Below are positions 14,779 through 24,125 of a stretch of DNA of 42,923 bases, one piece after another. The stretch lies in the NCBI GenBank assembly GCA_900317165.1, contig ONFU01000012.1, forward strand, positions 1-42,923. The letters are read 5' to 3'. The position numbers and the translations under genes are program-made. The notes beneath the pieces were generated by a model. It had not been told where the DNA came from and ran no database searches. It was given only the letters and a program-made list of their open reading frames with translations. The DNA is from an uncultured Erysipelotrichaceae bacterium. GTDB taxonomy: Bacteria > Bacillota_I > Bacilli_A > RFN20 > CAG-826. Within the stretch, counting starts at the first letter, position 1; the number at the start of each line of letters is the position of its first letter.

Positions 14779-16203
14779 TTAACCTCTAGGATAAATTAGC
14801 TTTGTTGCAATTAGGTCCTTTTTTAGGTTATCCGTGATGCTTTCTAGCAAAAAGGGAACGGCATATTGGGGAACGCTGACGTAATAATCGCCCCTACCGA
14901 AATTCTCCTTGATGACTTTATAGCATTCCTTCGCCTTATACGCGGTTTTCCCCTCCATAACCGAACGCGAGGCAGCCATCTTGCCGTTCGTGGATTTTTC
15001 CTCTAAGAGAACGATGCCTTCATCGCTTTCAAGAATGAAATCGATTTCCAAATGGTCGGAACCCTTTGAGAAATAATAGAGGTTTAATCCTGCTTTATCG
15101 ATCATCGTCGCGGCGAGATTCTCAAAAATAGCCCCTTTCCTACTGCCAAGTTCATCCGTTAGGAACTCACGCGTTACCGAAACGGGATACATCGCCATCA
15201 ACAAACCCATGTCCGCGACGAAAGCCTTGAAATAAGATTTGTCGGAATTGCTTTCCAAAGGCTTTTCGATGGCGCTAAGGTTAAAACACCTTAAGACCAA
15301 TCCAGCTTTTTCCAGCCATTCGAACGGCTCTTCGAATTCGCTCGATCTTCCACCGTTTTTGACTAAGGAATACTTGAATTTGTGCGTATCGGTCTCTCTA
15401 GCTAATTGAGAGGGGATCGAATCGAATATCTGGTTTAGTTGGGCTTGGAGCTTGTAATCGATCGCCTCCTCGTTTTCATCGTTGACGAACCTTCCGAAAT
15501 CGGCGCGATAATCTTTGATTAAGCCCTCCAATACTTCCCTCGATTTGAGGTAATTGTTCGTTTTCAAAAACGTTTTGACGGAATCAGGCATTCCCCCGAC
15601 CACCACATAACGCTTAACCATTTCTTTGTAGAAATCCGCTAAGGCGGGAGGAAGAGGTTCTTTTTTGTTAACGAAATCCTTTAATGTCGCAACGGTTTGG
15701 TTATCGATACCATTGGCCCAGAGGAATTCCTCAAAATCCAAGGACGACATGTGGATGATTCTCTCGTAGCCTGTCGGCACATCGATCTTCTTGCGCCTAC
15801 GATAATTCATGACGCCAAGCAAACTGCCGGTAGCGATAACGGCGAACCTTTTATCCATGGCAAAGCTTTTGAATGAGGTCCTAGCCAAAGGGCAATCCCC
15901 GATCTCCTCGAAAATAAGAACCGTTTTATTGGGGATGAAATCATTGCCCACAAAATAAGGCGCCGAATTCCTGATAATGGAATCAACGTCCAAATTGCTA
16001 TCGAAGATCTTCCGCAAAACCTTGTTATGCCTGAAATCGTAGGTTATGACGTTATCGAAGTTATCGAAAGCGAATTTCTGCACGATATAACTTTTACCAA
16101 CTTGCCTTAAGCCGTCCACGATCAAAGGCAATCTGTCTGGATTGTTTTTCCATTCAAGCAATTCATCGTAGATTTTTCTTTTCAAATCGATGCTTTCTTC
16201 CAT
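14779..16203 (-). CDS. AAA ATPase with DUF4143 C-terminal domain
   Basis: A 474-residue complete member of the AAA/DUF4143 family. Residues about 25-45 carry Walker A as VDGLRQVGKSYIVQKFA, about 93-100 carry Walker B (TVLIFEEIGDC), and ATGSLLG is a sensor-like block. The C-terminal part has FVADMGLLMAMYP, KGAIFENLAA, LYYFSKGSDHLEIDFILES and EEKSTNGK, the nuclease-like DUF4143 features. The protein is predicted cytoplasmic and its function is not known. The gene has its own terminator and an unusual array of three operator-like repeats directly upstream (16235-16314). No partner gene is beside it. It differs clearly from the truncated family member at 1-444. Confidence 0.9.
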   Translation of the reverse strand: MEESIDLKRKIYDELLEWKNNPDRLPLIVDGLRQVGKSYIVQKFAFDNFDNVITYDFRHNKVLRKIFDSNLDVDSIIRNSAPYFVGNDFIPNKTVLIFEEIGDCPLARTSFKSFAMDKRFAVIATGSLLGVMNYRRRKKIDVPTGYERIIHMSSLDFEEFLWANGIDNQTVATLKDFVNKKEPLPPALADFYKEMVKRYVVVGGMPDSVKTFLKTNNYLKSREVLEGLIKDYRADFGRFVNDENEEAIDYKLQAQLNQIFDSIPSQLARETDTHKFKYSLVKNGGRSSEFEEPFEWLEKAGLVLRCFNLSAIEKPLESNSDKSYFKAFVADMGLLMAMYPVSVTREFLTDELGSRKGAIFENLAATMIDKAGLNLYYFSKGSDHLEIDFILESDEGIVLLEEKSTNGKMAASRSVMEGKTAYKAKECYKVIKENFGRGDYYVSVPQYAVPFLLESITDNLKKDLIATKLIYPRG

Positions 16204-16234
16204 GTTTTATAACCTCATTCCCATCATACTACTA

Positions 16235-16314
16235 TTTCGTAAAATGTAAATATTTACACAAAACGATTTCGTAAAATGTAAAAATTCACATAAAACGAAT
16301 TCGTAAAATGTAAA
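16235..16314. promoter_or_regulatory. Three operator-like repeats at exact 32-bp period upstream of the DUF4143 gene
   Basis: TTTCGTAAAATGTAAA starts at 16235 and 16267, and ATTCGTAAAATGTAAA at 16299. In the first two units the second half reads TTTACACAAAACGA or TTCACATAAAACGA, an imperfect inverted copy of the first half, so each unit is a dyad. The array begins 32 bases before the start codon at 16203. A period of 32 bp is about three helical turns, which would let bound proteins align on one face. Confidence 0.65.
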
Positions 16315-16386
16315 ACTACTTAAAATTCTTTTATTTCATTAGCCCTTTCCTTAACGAAAAATGAGCCAAAAAGAGAATTAGGTTTT

Positions 16387-16425
16387 TATAAAAAATCTCT
16401 TTTCCGAAACGGTAAAGAGATTTTT
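16387..16425 (-). terminator. Terminator of the rimP-rbfA operon
   Basis: AAAAATCTCTTT (16391-16402) pairs with AAAGAGATTTTT (16414-16425). On the minus strand the stem is followed by a T-rich run. It lies just after the rbfA stop. Confidence 0.8.
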
Positions 16426-16436
16426 GATTAATTCGT

Positions 16437-16817
16437 TTAATCGATGTCGTCTTGGATATCCATGTTCGCGAGGTCTTCGCTTTCCTTGCGGAGAGCTTCT
16501 TCGAGGGAAGAGGCCCTTTCGAAGGATTCATCATAGAGGAAGCGAACCTCGGGGACCTTGTAGACGGAGACTTTCTTGGCGAGGCGACTCCTCACGAAGC
16601 CTTCAGTCTTCTTGAGTTCCTCAAAGGCCTTATGGGGATGGGGGGCTCCAAGGAATGTCACGTAGACCTTGCACAGGGAATTGTCCGCGTTTACGACCAC
16701 CTCGTTGATGGAGACCATGCCGATATGGGGGTTTTTGATTTCCCTTTGGACGATCTCCGCGATGTATTTGGCGTATACGGACTTCAGCCTCGCCCCATTC
16801 TTGGAGCTTTTAGCCAT
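16437..16817 (-). CDS. rbfA: Ribosome-binding factor A
   Basis: The start is the ATG at 16817, preceded by GGAGG and one base after the infB stop; 126 residues. RbfA binds the 30S subunit and helps the late maturation of 16S rRNA. The sequence shows the family blocks: RLKSVYAKYIAEIVQREIKNP, then VSINEVVVNADNSLCKVYVTFLG, then the end EVRFLYDESFERASSLEEAL. It is the last gene of the canonical nusA-infB cluster and is followed by a terminator. The length is normal. Confidence 0.93.
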   Translation of the reverse strand: MAKSSKNGARLKSVYAKYIAEIVQREIKNPHIGMVSINEVVVNADNSLCKVYVTFLGAPHPHKAFEELKKTEGFVRSRLAKKVSVYKVPEVRFLYDESFERASSLEEALRKESEDLANMDIQDDID

Positions 16818-16818
16818 A

Positions 16819-18684
16819 TCAGTCCTCCTTCTCAACGAGGGCGTAGCATTCGACGATGTCGCCTTCCTTGATGTCGTTATAGCCGGCGATGGTCAAGCCG
16901 CATTCATAGCCTTCCTTGACTTCGGAGGCATCGTCTTTATAACGTTTGAGGGAACCTAGTGTCCCATCATAGATGACGACGCCATCGCGGATAAGGCGGA
17001 CCTTGGATTTGGCTTTGATGACTCCGCTTCTAACATAGGAACCACCGATCGTGCCGACATGGGCCATCTTCCAGATGTGGCGGATCTCGGCTTCGCCGAT
17101 GATCTTCTCGACCTTCTCGACGACTGCCATACCCTTAAGGGCGGCTTCCATCTCATCGAGGAGTTCATAGATGATGTTATGGAGGTGGATCTCGACTTTT
17201 TGCTCGGCGGCAAGGGTCCTGACCCTAGCATCAGGACGGACGTTGAAGCCGAAGATGATGGCGTTAGAGGCGCTAGCGAGAAGGATATCGTTATCGCTGA
17301 TCGCCCCAGCAGAGGCCGAGAGGACATGGATCTTCACTTCCTCGGTGCTCATCTTCTCAAGGTTGGTCTTTAGGGCTTGGGCGGTACCATCGGTATCGGC
17401 TTTGACCATGACGTTGACGTCTTGGACCTTCGCGGCCTTGATGAGGTTATTGAGGTCAGATAATGACATCGCGGCGGTTCCGCTTCTAGCGGCGTTTTGC
17501 TTTTCAAGGGCGCGGGCATCCGCGATTTCCCTAGCTTCCTTCTCGCTTTCAAAGGCCATGAAGCGGTCTCCGGCGGAAGGGACGCCATTTAGCCCGATGA
17601 CGGAAACAGGCGTCGATGGGGAAGCCGATTTAAGCATCGCCCCATGTTCGTTATTCATCCTTCTGATCTTGCCATAAGTCTCCCCAACGACGACGTAATC
17701 GCCGGCATTGAGGGTTCCGTTTTGGACGAGGAGGGTGGCTTTTGGGCCAACGCCTTTATCGAGTTCGGCCTCAAGGACCGTGCCCATCGCGTAACGGGAG
17801 GGGTTGGCCTTAAGTTCAAGCATCTCGGCCTTAAGGGCAATCATCTCGAGGAGGGCGTCGATGTTGATGCCTTTTTTGGCGGATATCTCGACCGTCATGA
17901 CGTCTCCACCGTATTCTTCGGCGATGACATCGTGGGCCATAAGCTGCTCGAGGACCTTTTGGGGTTTGGCCCCTGGGGCATCGATTTTGTTGACGGCGAC
18001 GATGATAGGGACGCCGGCGGCTTTCGCGTGATCGATCGCCTCTATCGTTTGTGGCATGACGCCATCATCAGCGGCGACCACGAGAATGACGATATCGGTG
18101 ACCGAGGCCCCTCTAGCGCGCATCGCGGTGAAGGCCGCGTGCCCCGGGGTATCGATGAAGGTGATCTTCTTGCCGTCGACCTCTTTTTGGTAAGCGCCGA
18201 TTTCCTGGGTGATCGCTCCTGCTTCCGTATCGACGATACGGGAGGAACGGATGCTATCGATGAGGGTGGTTTTGCCGTGGTCGACATGACCCATAATGGT
18301 GACGACCGGCGGGCGTTCTTTGAGACTTGCTGGGTCATCTTCGATCTTGAGGGTCTCGAAATGGGTCTTATCCTCAACCTCCTCCTTCTTGAAGTCATAG
18401 CCGAATTGGAGGCAGACCTCGCCGATCATATCGTCGTCGAGGAGTTGGTTGATGGTGACCATCTTCCCTTCGAGGAAGAGGAATTTGATGATTTCCGACG
18501 AAGGGACGTTTATCGCTTTGGAGAGGTCTCCAACGGATAGGGGCTTGGTATAGAGGAAAACGCCACCGTTGACCTTCGCATAGTCCTTCTTCCTCTCGTT
18601 AGAGAAATTGGATACGCGGGACTCTTGATGGTTATTCGCCTTCTTTTGGTCCGATTTCTTCGGACCGTAGTTGCTTTTCTTCAT
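16819..18684 (-). CDS. infB: Translation initiation factor IF-2
   Basis: A 621-residue IF-2, which places fMet-tRNA on the 30S subunit and hydrolyses GTP on subunit joining. The N-terminal part is short (about 120 residues, with one IF2_N-like [22 protein letters not shown] block), as in many low-GC bacteria. The G domain has [10 protein letters not shown] (G1), DTPGHAAF (G3) and NKID (G4). The C-terminal half has the beta-barrel domains and the fMet-tRNA-binding end [20 protein letters not shown] with [13 protein letters not shown]. Its start overlaps the end of ylxQ by four bases. It is part of the nusA operon. Confidence 0.97.
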   Translation of the reverse strand: MKKSNYGPKKSDQKKANNHQESRVSNFSNERKKDYAKVNGGVFLYTKPLSVGDLSKAINVPSSEIIKFLFLEGKMVTINQLLDDDMIGEVCLQFGYDFKKEEVEDKTHFETLKIEDDPASLKERPPVVTIMGHVDHGKTTLIDSIRSSRIVDTEAGAITQEIGAYQKEVDGKKITFIDTPGHAAFTAMRARGASVTDIVILVVAADDGVMPQTIEAIDHAKAAGVPIIVAVNKIDAPGAKPQKVLEQLMAHDVIAEEYGGDVMTVEISAKKGINIDALLEMIALKAEMLELKANPSRYAMGTVLEAELDKGVGPKATLLVQNGTLNAGDYVVVGETYGKIRRMNNEHGAMLKSASPSTPVSVIGLNGVPSAGDRFMAFESEKEAREIADARALEKQNAARSGTAAMSLSDLNNLIKAAKVQDVNVMVKADTDGTAQALKTNLEKMSTEEVKIHVLSASAGAISDNDILLASASNAIIFGFNVRPDARVRTLAAEQKVEIHLHNIIYELLDEMEAALKGMAVVEKVEKIIGEAEIRHIWKMAHVGTIGGSYVRSGVIKAKSKVRLIRDGVVIYDGTLGSLKRYKDDASEVKEGYECGLTIAGYNDIKEGDIVECYALVEKED

Positions 18685-18986
18685 ATGTCCGTTACTCCTT
18701 TCTTGCTTAGTTTTTCCCTTAAGGCCTTCGCGGCCTTGTTATCCATGACCATGATGGCGGAAAGTTCCTTATAGCCTAGGGCACTTCCAAGGCTTCCTTT
18801 ATCGAAATCGAGGGAAAAGGCGATTCTTAGGGATTCGGCTTTATCGAGGAATTTCTTCCTTGCGGCAAGGCCGGAGTCATTTGCAATCAGCATGAAGGCT
18901 CCTTTCCTTGCGTAGAGGATTTTCTCCCCGATAAGCAGTTTGCCTCCTTTGTTTAGAAGGCCAAGGAAACTTAGGACCTCGTTCAT
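18681..18986 (-). CDS. ylxQ: YlxQ, L7Ae-family ribosomal-type protein
   Basis: A 101-residue L7Ae/L30e/S12e-fold protein in the usual place between ylxR and infB. The FLGLLNKGGKLLIGEKILYA segment, FMLIANDSGLAARKKFLDKA and the LGSALGYKELSAIMVMD end match the YlxQ family, which is thought to bind a kink-turn-like RNA. It overlaps infB and ylxR by four bases each, so the three genes are tightly coupled. Confidence 0.85.
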   Translation of the reverse strand: MNEVLSFLGLLNKGGKLLIGEKILYARKGAFMLIANDSGLAARKKFLDKAESLRIAFSLDFDKGSLGSALGYKELSAIMVMDNKAAKALREKLSKKGVTDI

Positions 18987-19225
18987 AGGTTCTCCTTTAA
19001 TTCCTGATAGAGGGAAGAAGGGACGTTACCCTTTTTCTCTAGGAGGCATTTACGTTCGGAAAGCTCGATTGAGGCGAGGTCTTTTTTGAGGTAGATCCCT
19101 CTTCCCTTAAGGTTATTGTCCTTATCAAGGAGAAGGGTTCCATTGATATTGACGATGCGGAAGAGAAGCCCTTTTGGGTATTTTTGCCTTGAAGCAATGT
19201 CCGTCCTAGGGTTCTCTTTCCTCAT
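18983..19225 (-). CDS. ylxR: YlxR-family protein without the usual cysteine motif
   Basis: An 80-residue protein between nusA and ylxQ, where YlxR (RnpM, a nucleoid/RNase P-associated RNA-binding protein) is expected. The LLFRIVNINGTLLLDKDNNL segment and KGRGIYLKKD match the family core. The N-terminal RxCxxC block of the family is replaced by RTDIASRQKYPKG, with no cysteine before residue 60. In the family these cysteines are common though not universal. Function is inferred from position and core. Confidence 0.8.
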   Translation of the reverse strand: MRKENPRTDIASRQKYPKGLLFRIVNINGTLLLDKDNNLKGRGIYLKKDLASIELSERKCLLEKKGNVPSSLYQELKENL

Positions 19226-19254
19226 TCTTCTATATTTTCCTTAATATTGTCTTA

Positions 19255-21072
19255 TTAGGCGTTATCGTCATCGTAATACTCGTCGTATTCGGAGTATTCC
19301 TCGTCGATATCCTCTTCGGAGAGGTCGTCATAGGCTTCCTTCTCCTCCTCTTCCATCTCGGCGAGCTCTTCTTCGGTATAGACGGGCATCGCGTTGATAG
19401 CGGGGGATTTGGTGGGGGCGACTGGGGTCGCTTCGCGCTTGACCTCTTCCTCGGTGATCTTGCGAGGACGCTTCTTGGAGGCGGAGCGGGTCTTCTTTTC
19501 CTTGGCGGCCTCAAGTTCCTTCTCGAGGTCTTCAAGGGTGGTGGTGGTACGGACTTCGGAAGTCTTCTCCTCGACCTTGACAGCTTCCTTCTTCTCCTCG
19601 ACTTTCTCGGGTTCGACCTCCTTCTTGGCGGCTTCGGAAGCGGCTTTAGCTTCGGAAGCGCGGAAAGCGGCGAGAGCGGCAGCGGCTGGGTTCATGGCCT
19701 CGGCTGGGAATTCCTCGGGGCGAGCGGCGGCTTTAGGAGCGACCTTCTCCTCAGGCTTTTCTTCTGGCTTAGCGGCTTCGGCTTCCTTCTTGGCTTCTTC
19801 AGCAAGGCGGGCCTCCTCTTCCGCTTTAGCTTTGGCTTCCTCTTCCTCTTTGCGCTTAGCTTCCTCTAAGCGGAGCTTATTGAGGTAAGCTTCCTTCTCG
19901 GCTTCGCGCTTTTCTTCCTCGGCCTTTTCCTTCCATTCCTCGGCGGTGGTCCAATTAAGACCGCGTTCGACCGCTTGATCGAGTTCGACGAATTCGATCT
20001 TGTAACCGGTGATGCGCTGAGCGAGGGTGAGGTTGGCGCGGAATTTGCCTAAGGCGATTGGGAAGTCACCGTTATTGATGATGACGGTGGCGGAATGGTT
20101 CTCTTTGTCTAGGTTCGCACCAAGAGCGACGACTGGGCGACAGGCCTCGATTAGGAAGGCGCCTTCGTTTGGGGAATAGTTAAGGACATCGATCTTCTCT
20201 TTGTTCTTGCCATTCCCTAACTGGGAGACGACTTTCTGGATGCGGTTACCGCCTTGACCGATGCAGGCGCCTGTTGCGTCGACGTCTTCGTTATTGGAAT
20301 AGACGGCGACCTTGCTTCTAACGCCAGCTTGACGGGCCATCGCCTTGATGACGACGGTGCCATCGTAGATTTCATGGATTTCCTCTTCGAAGAGGCAACG
20401 GAGGAAGCCTTCGGAGGAACGGGTGGCCTCGATTTGGGGTCCACGGGGGGCTTTGCCTTCCGCGGATTGGGGTTGTTTGACTTCCTGGATATAGACCTTG
20501 ACGGTGTCGCCGACTTTGAAATATTCGTCGCCGATAAGGTCCTTCTTGCCCATCTCGATGGTCGCGCGGCCGATCGTGAGGGTCACGGAACGCTCGTCGG
20601 TTTTCTCGACGACCCCGGTGACCATCTCGCCGATATGGTCCTTATAGACGCGATAGAGGGCGGCACGTTCGGCCTCCGCGAGTTTCTGACGGAGGTTGTT
20701 CTTGATGGCTTGGGCCATGAGTCCGCTGATCTTCTCGGTTGGGCAGGGGATATAATATTCGTCCCCGACCTTGTATTTCTTCTGCTTGGACTTGAGGTTT
20801 TCGTTAGCTTCATCAAGCTCGATCTCGAGGTAATCGTCTTCGACTTCCTCGACGACCTTCTTGACCTGTCCGAGGGTGACCGCGCCAGTTTCTGGGTCGA
20901 CGCTGCAACGGACGATCGCGTCATCGCCTCCCCCTAGGGATTTGACGAAGGCGCGGGTGATAGCCTCTTCAAGGGCGAAGAGGACATCTTCATCGGAGAG
21001 CCCTTTGGCATTGCTAAGTTCCTTAAGGGCATCGATGAATTTCGGCATTTCTTCTTTGATTTTCTTTGCCAT
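19255..21072 (-). CDS. nusA: Transcription elongation/termination factor NusA with long acidic tail
   Basis: A 605-residue protein, much longer than the roughly 370 residues of the Bacillus type. Residues 1-125 are the N-terminal domain that binds RNA polymerase (DVLFALEEAITRAFVK), about 133-200 the S1 domain (GEMVTGVVEKTDERSVTLTI), and about 205-375 the two KH domains (EIYDGTVVIKAMARQAGVRS, GACIGQGGNRIQKVVSQL, NLTLAQRITGYKIEF). From about residue 385 a Glu/Lys/Ala-rich, probably coiled or disordered segment follows, ending with a very acidic Asp/Glu/Tyr tail. E. coli NusA also has an acidic C-terminal extension, but this one lacks the AR-repeat look. It has a good Shine-Dalgarno (AGGAG). Confidence 0.95.
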   Translation of the reverse strand: MAKKIKEEMPKFIDALKELSNAKGLSDEDVLFALEEAITRAFVKSLGGGDDAIVRCSVDPETGAVTLGQVKKVVEEVEDDYLEIELDEANENLKSKQKKYKVGDEYYIPCPTEKISGLMAQAIKNNLRQKLAEAERAALYRVYKDHIGEMVTGVVEKTDERSVTLTIGRATIEMGKKDLIGDEYFKVGDTVKVYIQEVKQPQSAEGKAPRGPQIEATRSSEGFLRCLFEEEIHEIYDGTVVIKAMARQAGVRSKVAVYSNNEDVDATGACIGQGGNRIQKVVSQLGNGKNKEKIDVLNYSPNEGAFLIEACRPVVALGANLDKENHSATVIINNGDFPIALGKFRANLTLAQRITGYKIEFVELDQAVERGLNWTTAEEWKEKAEEEKREAEKEAYLNKLRLEEAKRKEEEEAKAKAEEEARLAEEAKKEAEAAKPEEKPEEKVAPKAAARPEEFPAEAMNPAAAALAAFRASEAKAASEAAKKEVEPEKVEEKKEAVKVEEKTSEVRTTTTLEDLEKELEAAKEKKTRSASKKRPRKITEEEVKREATPVAPTKSPAINAMPVYTEEELAEMEEEEKEAYDDLSEEDIDEEYSEYDEYYDDDNA

Positions 21073-21111
21073 TGTTTTTGCTCCTACTTAATTTATCTAC
21101 TTTCTTGATTA

Positions 21112-21579
21112 CTAGAATTTGATGGCTAGGCGGGCCCTAGCGATGTTATTTAGGGGGATATCCGCCTTCAAGGTGCGGGCTTTGTCCCTATAGGAGAGAA
21201 GGATCGCTTCCTCTCTTATTTCCTCAAGGGTCCCCTCGATCTCGTTATAGCCTTTATAGGCTTCCTTAAGGGTGAGGTTAACGTATCTTCCTACGTAATC
21301 CTTAAGGGAATCGAGCTTCAGGGGTTTTTCCGCGCCTAGGGAGGAGACATCGAGGTTATAGGCTTCTTCTATCGGGTCATCCTCATCGAGGATAGCGGAG
21401 ACGAGGTTAGAGACCTCGACGATATCCTCCAAGCTGATCGGCTCGACCCTATCGACCACGACGCTAAGTTCCGATCCGCTTTTCCTTGGCGAATAGGTGA
21501 CTTCCACGAGTTCATAGCCCTTTTCCTTCAAGGGGTTTTCCAATGTGACGAAGATGTGGGATTCGAGTTCGTTACTCAT
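21112..21579 (-). CDS. rimP: Ribosome maturation factor RimP
   Basis: The start at 21579 is chosen because AAAGGAGG lies four bases before it; the longer frame to 21669 lacks a site and crosses the hairpin at 21605. The 155-residue product assists 30S assembly. Family blocks are GYELVEVTYSPRKSGSELSV, VVDR, ISLEDIVEVSNLVSAILDE, YNLDVSSLGAEKPL (family S-PG---PL) and the C-terminal SH3-like part. Asn/Ala replace the Pro-Gly of the usual SSPGLDRPL, a mild divergence. It is the first gene of the operon. Confidence 0.88.
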   Translation of the reverse strand: MSNELESHIFVTLENPLKEKGYELVEVTYSPRKSGSELSVVVDRVEPISLEDIVEVSNLVSAILDEDDPIEEAYNLDVSSLGAEKPLKLDSLKDYVGRYVNLTLKEAYKGYNEIEGTLEEIREEAILLSYRDKARTLKADIPLNNIARARLAIKF

Positions 21580-21604
21580 GTTCCTCCTTTCTTCCCAAAA
21601 CAAA

Positions 21605-21625
21605 GGGTGGCCTCGGCCACCCAAA
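21605..21625 (-). terminator. Hairpin between the GH2 gene and rimP
   Basis: GGGTGGCC and GGCCACCC form a perfect 8-bp stem with a 2-base apex. The T-richer side on the minus strand reads TTTGTTTTG. The hairpin lies downstream of the GH2 gene and 26 bases before rimP, so it could end the former or attenuate the latter. Confidence 0.5.
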
Positions 21626-21734
21626 AAGGTTTTGTGGTTACGGATCCACGCCGGGATATCCGCGGGCATATTATAGGCGCGTATGTCCGATTGCGTAAAG
21701 AGGGGAAATATCCTGGATTTTCAAAAATTCCCTT

Positions 21735-24098
21735 TTATCGATGGTCATTTTTGAAAACGGTGATGACCCGCTCTTCCTTAGGGGTGATGACCGTGAAGGA
21801 TAATTCGTTTTTACCTTCTTCGAATTCGAAGATGGCCATCGCCTTTGAACGGTAGGTCCTAATTTTACTCGATAGATAGCCTTCCTTGTTATAGGAAGCG
21901 GCATTGCCTAAGCGGAGGAGTTTGCCTCCTTCGACTTTAGTTATCTCTAGGGTTTGCTCGAAATGGGGGTTGAAATTGCCTTCTTGATCCTCGAAGGAGA
22001 AATGGATGAAGGCGAATCGATCCTGATGGGGATAATCCTCCTTGTAATAAGTAAGGGCGATCTCCTTATCCGCGGTTTGTAAACCCGCTTCGCCTAGGAT
22101 ATTCCCGTTATCGTCTTTCGCGATGGCTTTGATTTGACCTGGCTTATATTTCCCCTTAAAACGGAGATAGCATTTCTTGGGATCGATCTTCCCCTTCTTT
22201 AGAAGCTTGCCATTTTGGTAGAACTCAATATAGGGGGCATAGGAATAAACGAAGAATTCGCATACACGTCCTTCTTCTTTTGGGAATGTATAACTCCTTA
22301 TCGCGTGGTTAAACCGCCAGGCGGCCTTTGAGGTGCCGACTCGATAATCATAAGGGGAGGTAACCCCTATATCGATGACCTTCCTGCGGAGAACGACCTC
22401 GGTATAATCGCCTTCGCTGGTGTTGTTCCCAAGGATATCCTTCCTCCCTCCATCATCGGTTAGCCAACCGCTGCGATCGGAAAGGAAGGGGAAATCCTTT
22501 TTGTTAAGTTCCGCGGCAAAGCCCGATTCACCTAGATAATCCAAACCCGTCCAGACGAAGTCCCCGATTATACGGGGGTTGTTTTTCGATAATTCATAGA
22601 ATAAAGCGGCGTCGAAAACAAAGGTCTCGGTGCCCATAATGAATCTAGAAGGATATTTCCTAAGGTCTTTCTTATAACGGAGAATCCCATAGTTATAGCC
22701 GGCGACATCCATATTCGCGAAGGCCCCCCGTGTGTTTTTATCGACGATTGGAAGCCTAGCCCCGTTTTTCATGAAGGAGGCGCCCAGCATATTGCCTAAG
22801 GTATTGAAGATATCGCTGCTCCCCTCAACCTTTGGTTTGGAGTTATATTCCTTCTCGCTTTTCTTATTGGAATAGGTCGCGATCGGGGTATGGGCGATGC
22901 CATTGAAGAAGACGTTGATCCCGCAGGTGGTGAGTCTAGTCCTATCCAAACAATGGAGAAGCTCGTTCATCTTTTTCTGGAGTTCGATGCCTCTAGGCTC
23001 GCTCGTCTCGCTTACTTCGTTCCCGGTTGAATAGAAGAGTACAGAAGGATGGGAATAATCCTTCTCGACCATCGCGGTAAGGTCATCCTCATAATTGTCT
23101 TCCATATATAGCGAATATCCGAATTTGGTCTTATGGATATACCAGCAATCGACGTATTCGTCCATGACGTAGAGGCCTAGTTCATCGGAAGCGTCAAGGA
23201 AATCCCTGCAGATTGGGTTATGGGCGCTTCTAACCGCGTTATAGCCTAAGTCCTTGAGGAGCTTGACTTTGCGATATTCGACCTCGCGGTAGCTTTCCGC
23301 GCCTAATAGCCCGTTATCGCTATGGATGCAGGCCCCATACAAAACCGTCTTCTTCCCATTGATAAGGAGGCCTTTTTCCTTATCTAAGGCAACGCCTCTA
23401 ACCCCAAATCTAAGGGATTCTTCCTGTCCCTCAATCCTTAGGGTTGCCTTATATAGATAGGGGTTATCGATATCCCATAAAGAAGGGTTATCTATAACGA
23501 TTTCATCCTTGATTTCCTTAGAGGAATAGGTCTTTTCATAAACCTTCCTCCCTTCTTTATCGGCTATCTCCAAGATGGCCTTGGTTTCATTGCTTAATGT
23601 GGCCTTAATCTCGATTAGGCCGGTTTGATAATCAAGGGTATTAACCTTAAAAGAGGAAGGAACGATATGCGTTTTCGGCAAAACATATAGATGGACGTTA
23701 CGGTAGATTCCTGAGCCCGTATACCATCTTGAATTGGGCTGATCCGCGTTATGGGCGATGACCTTGATTTTGTTTTCCCCATTTCTTAATGAAGGGGTGA
23801 TATCGATGATAAAGCCCTTATAACCATATTCGGTTTCATAGACCTTTACGTCGTTAACGAAAACCTCGGGATGATGGTAGACACCCTCGAATTCCAAATA
23901 GAAGGAAGAATCGCCTTTTTCGATATCAAGGGTTTTCTCATAGGCGTAATCGCCCCCTTTGAAAAAGCCGATTTTATCTCCTCCGGGATTAGCGATATCC
24001 CGGCTTTCGCGAAGCATCGCGTCATATGGTAAGTCCACCTCGAGGCGGTTTTCTGGTTTATCCAGTGGATAGAAAATCCAAGATTTGTTAAGTAACAT
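21735..24098 (-). CDS. Glycoside hydrolase family 2 (beta-galactosidase type)
   Basis: A 787-residue GH2 enzyme with no signal peptide, so cytoplasmic. Residues about 1-145 form the sugar-binding jelly roll (EVDLPYDAML, YYxx-type EKTLDI, WYTGSGIYRNVHL), about 150-235 the Ig-like domain, and about 240-530 the TIM barrel. Catalytic residues are visible: acid/base Glu361 in STGNEVSE and nucleophile Glu491 in IMGTETF. NAVRSAHNP and DFVWTGLDYLGE are family motifs. C-terminal beta domains follow. It lies 27 bases after the MFS gene, which probably brings in its substrate. No Shine-Dalgarno is seen; a TATAAT lies nine bases before the ATG, so a near-leaderless extra promoter is possible. Confidence 0.92.
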   Translation of the reverse strand: MLLNKSWIFYPLDKPENRLEVDLPYDAMLRESRDIANPGGDKIGFFKGGDYAYEKTLDIEKGDSSFYLEFEGVYHHPEVFVNDVKVYETEYGYKGFIIDITPSLRNGENKIKVIAHNADQPNSRWYTGSGIYRNVHLYVLPKTHIVPSSFKVNTLDYQTGLIEIKATLSNETKAILEIADKEGRKVYEKTYSSKEIKDEIVIDNPSLWDIDNPYLYKATLRIEGQEESLRFGVRGVALDKEKGLLINGKKTVLYGACIHSDNGLLGAESYREVEYRKVKLLKDLGYNAVRSAHNPICRDFLDASDELGLYVMDEYVDCWYIHKTKFGYSLYMEDNYEDDLTAMVEKDYSHPSVLFYSTGNEVSETSEPRGIELQKKMNELLHCLDRTRLTTCGINVFFNGIAHTPIATYSNKKSEKEYNSKPKVEGSSDIFNTLGNMLGASFMKNGARLPIVDKNTRGAFANMDVAGYNYGILRYKKDLRKYPSRFIMGTETFVFDAALFYELSKNNPRIIGDFVWTGLDYLGESGFAAELNKKDFPFLSDRSGWLTDDGGRKDILGNNTSEGDYTEVVLRRKVIDIGVTSPYDYRVGTSKAAWRFNHAIRSYTFPKEEGRVCEFFVYSYAPYIEFYQNGKLLKKGKIDPKKCYLRFKGKYKPGQIKAIAKDDNGNILGEAGLQTADKEIALTYYKEDYPHQDRFAFIHFSFEDQEGNFNPHFEQTLEITKVEGGKLLRLGNAASYNKEGYLSSKIRTYRSKAMAIFEFEEGKNELSFTVITPKEERVITVFKNDHR

Positions 24099-24125
24099 CG
24101 CCGATATTATAAAAGAAAAAACGGA

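Noticed and set aside
17644..18540. Long plus-strand open frame (298 codons) opposite infB
   Set aside because: It is antisense to a clear IF-2 gene and has low-complexity Asp/Gly/His-rich composition, an effect of codon bias on the opposite strand.
20254..20937. Plus-strand open frame opposite nusA
   Set aside because: Antisense shadow of the NusA core domains.
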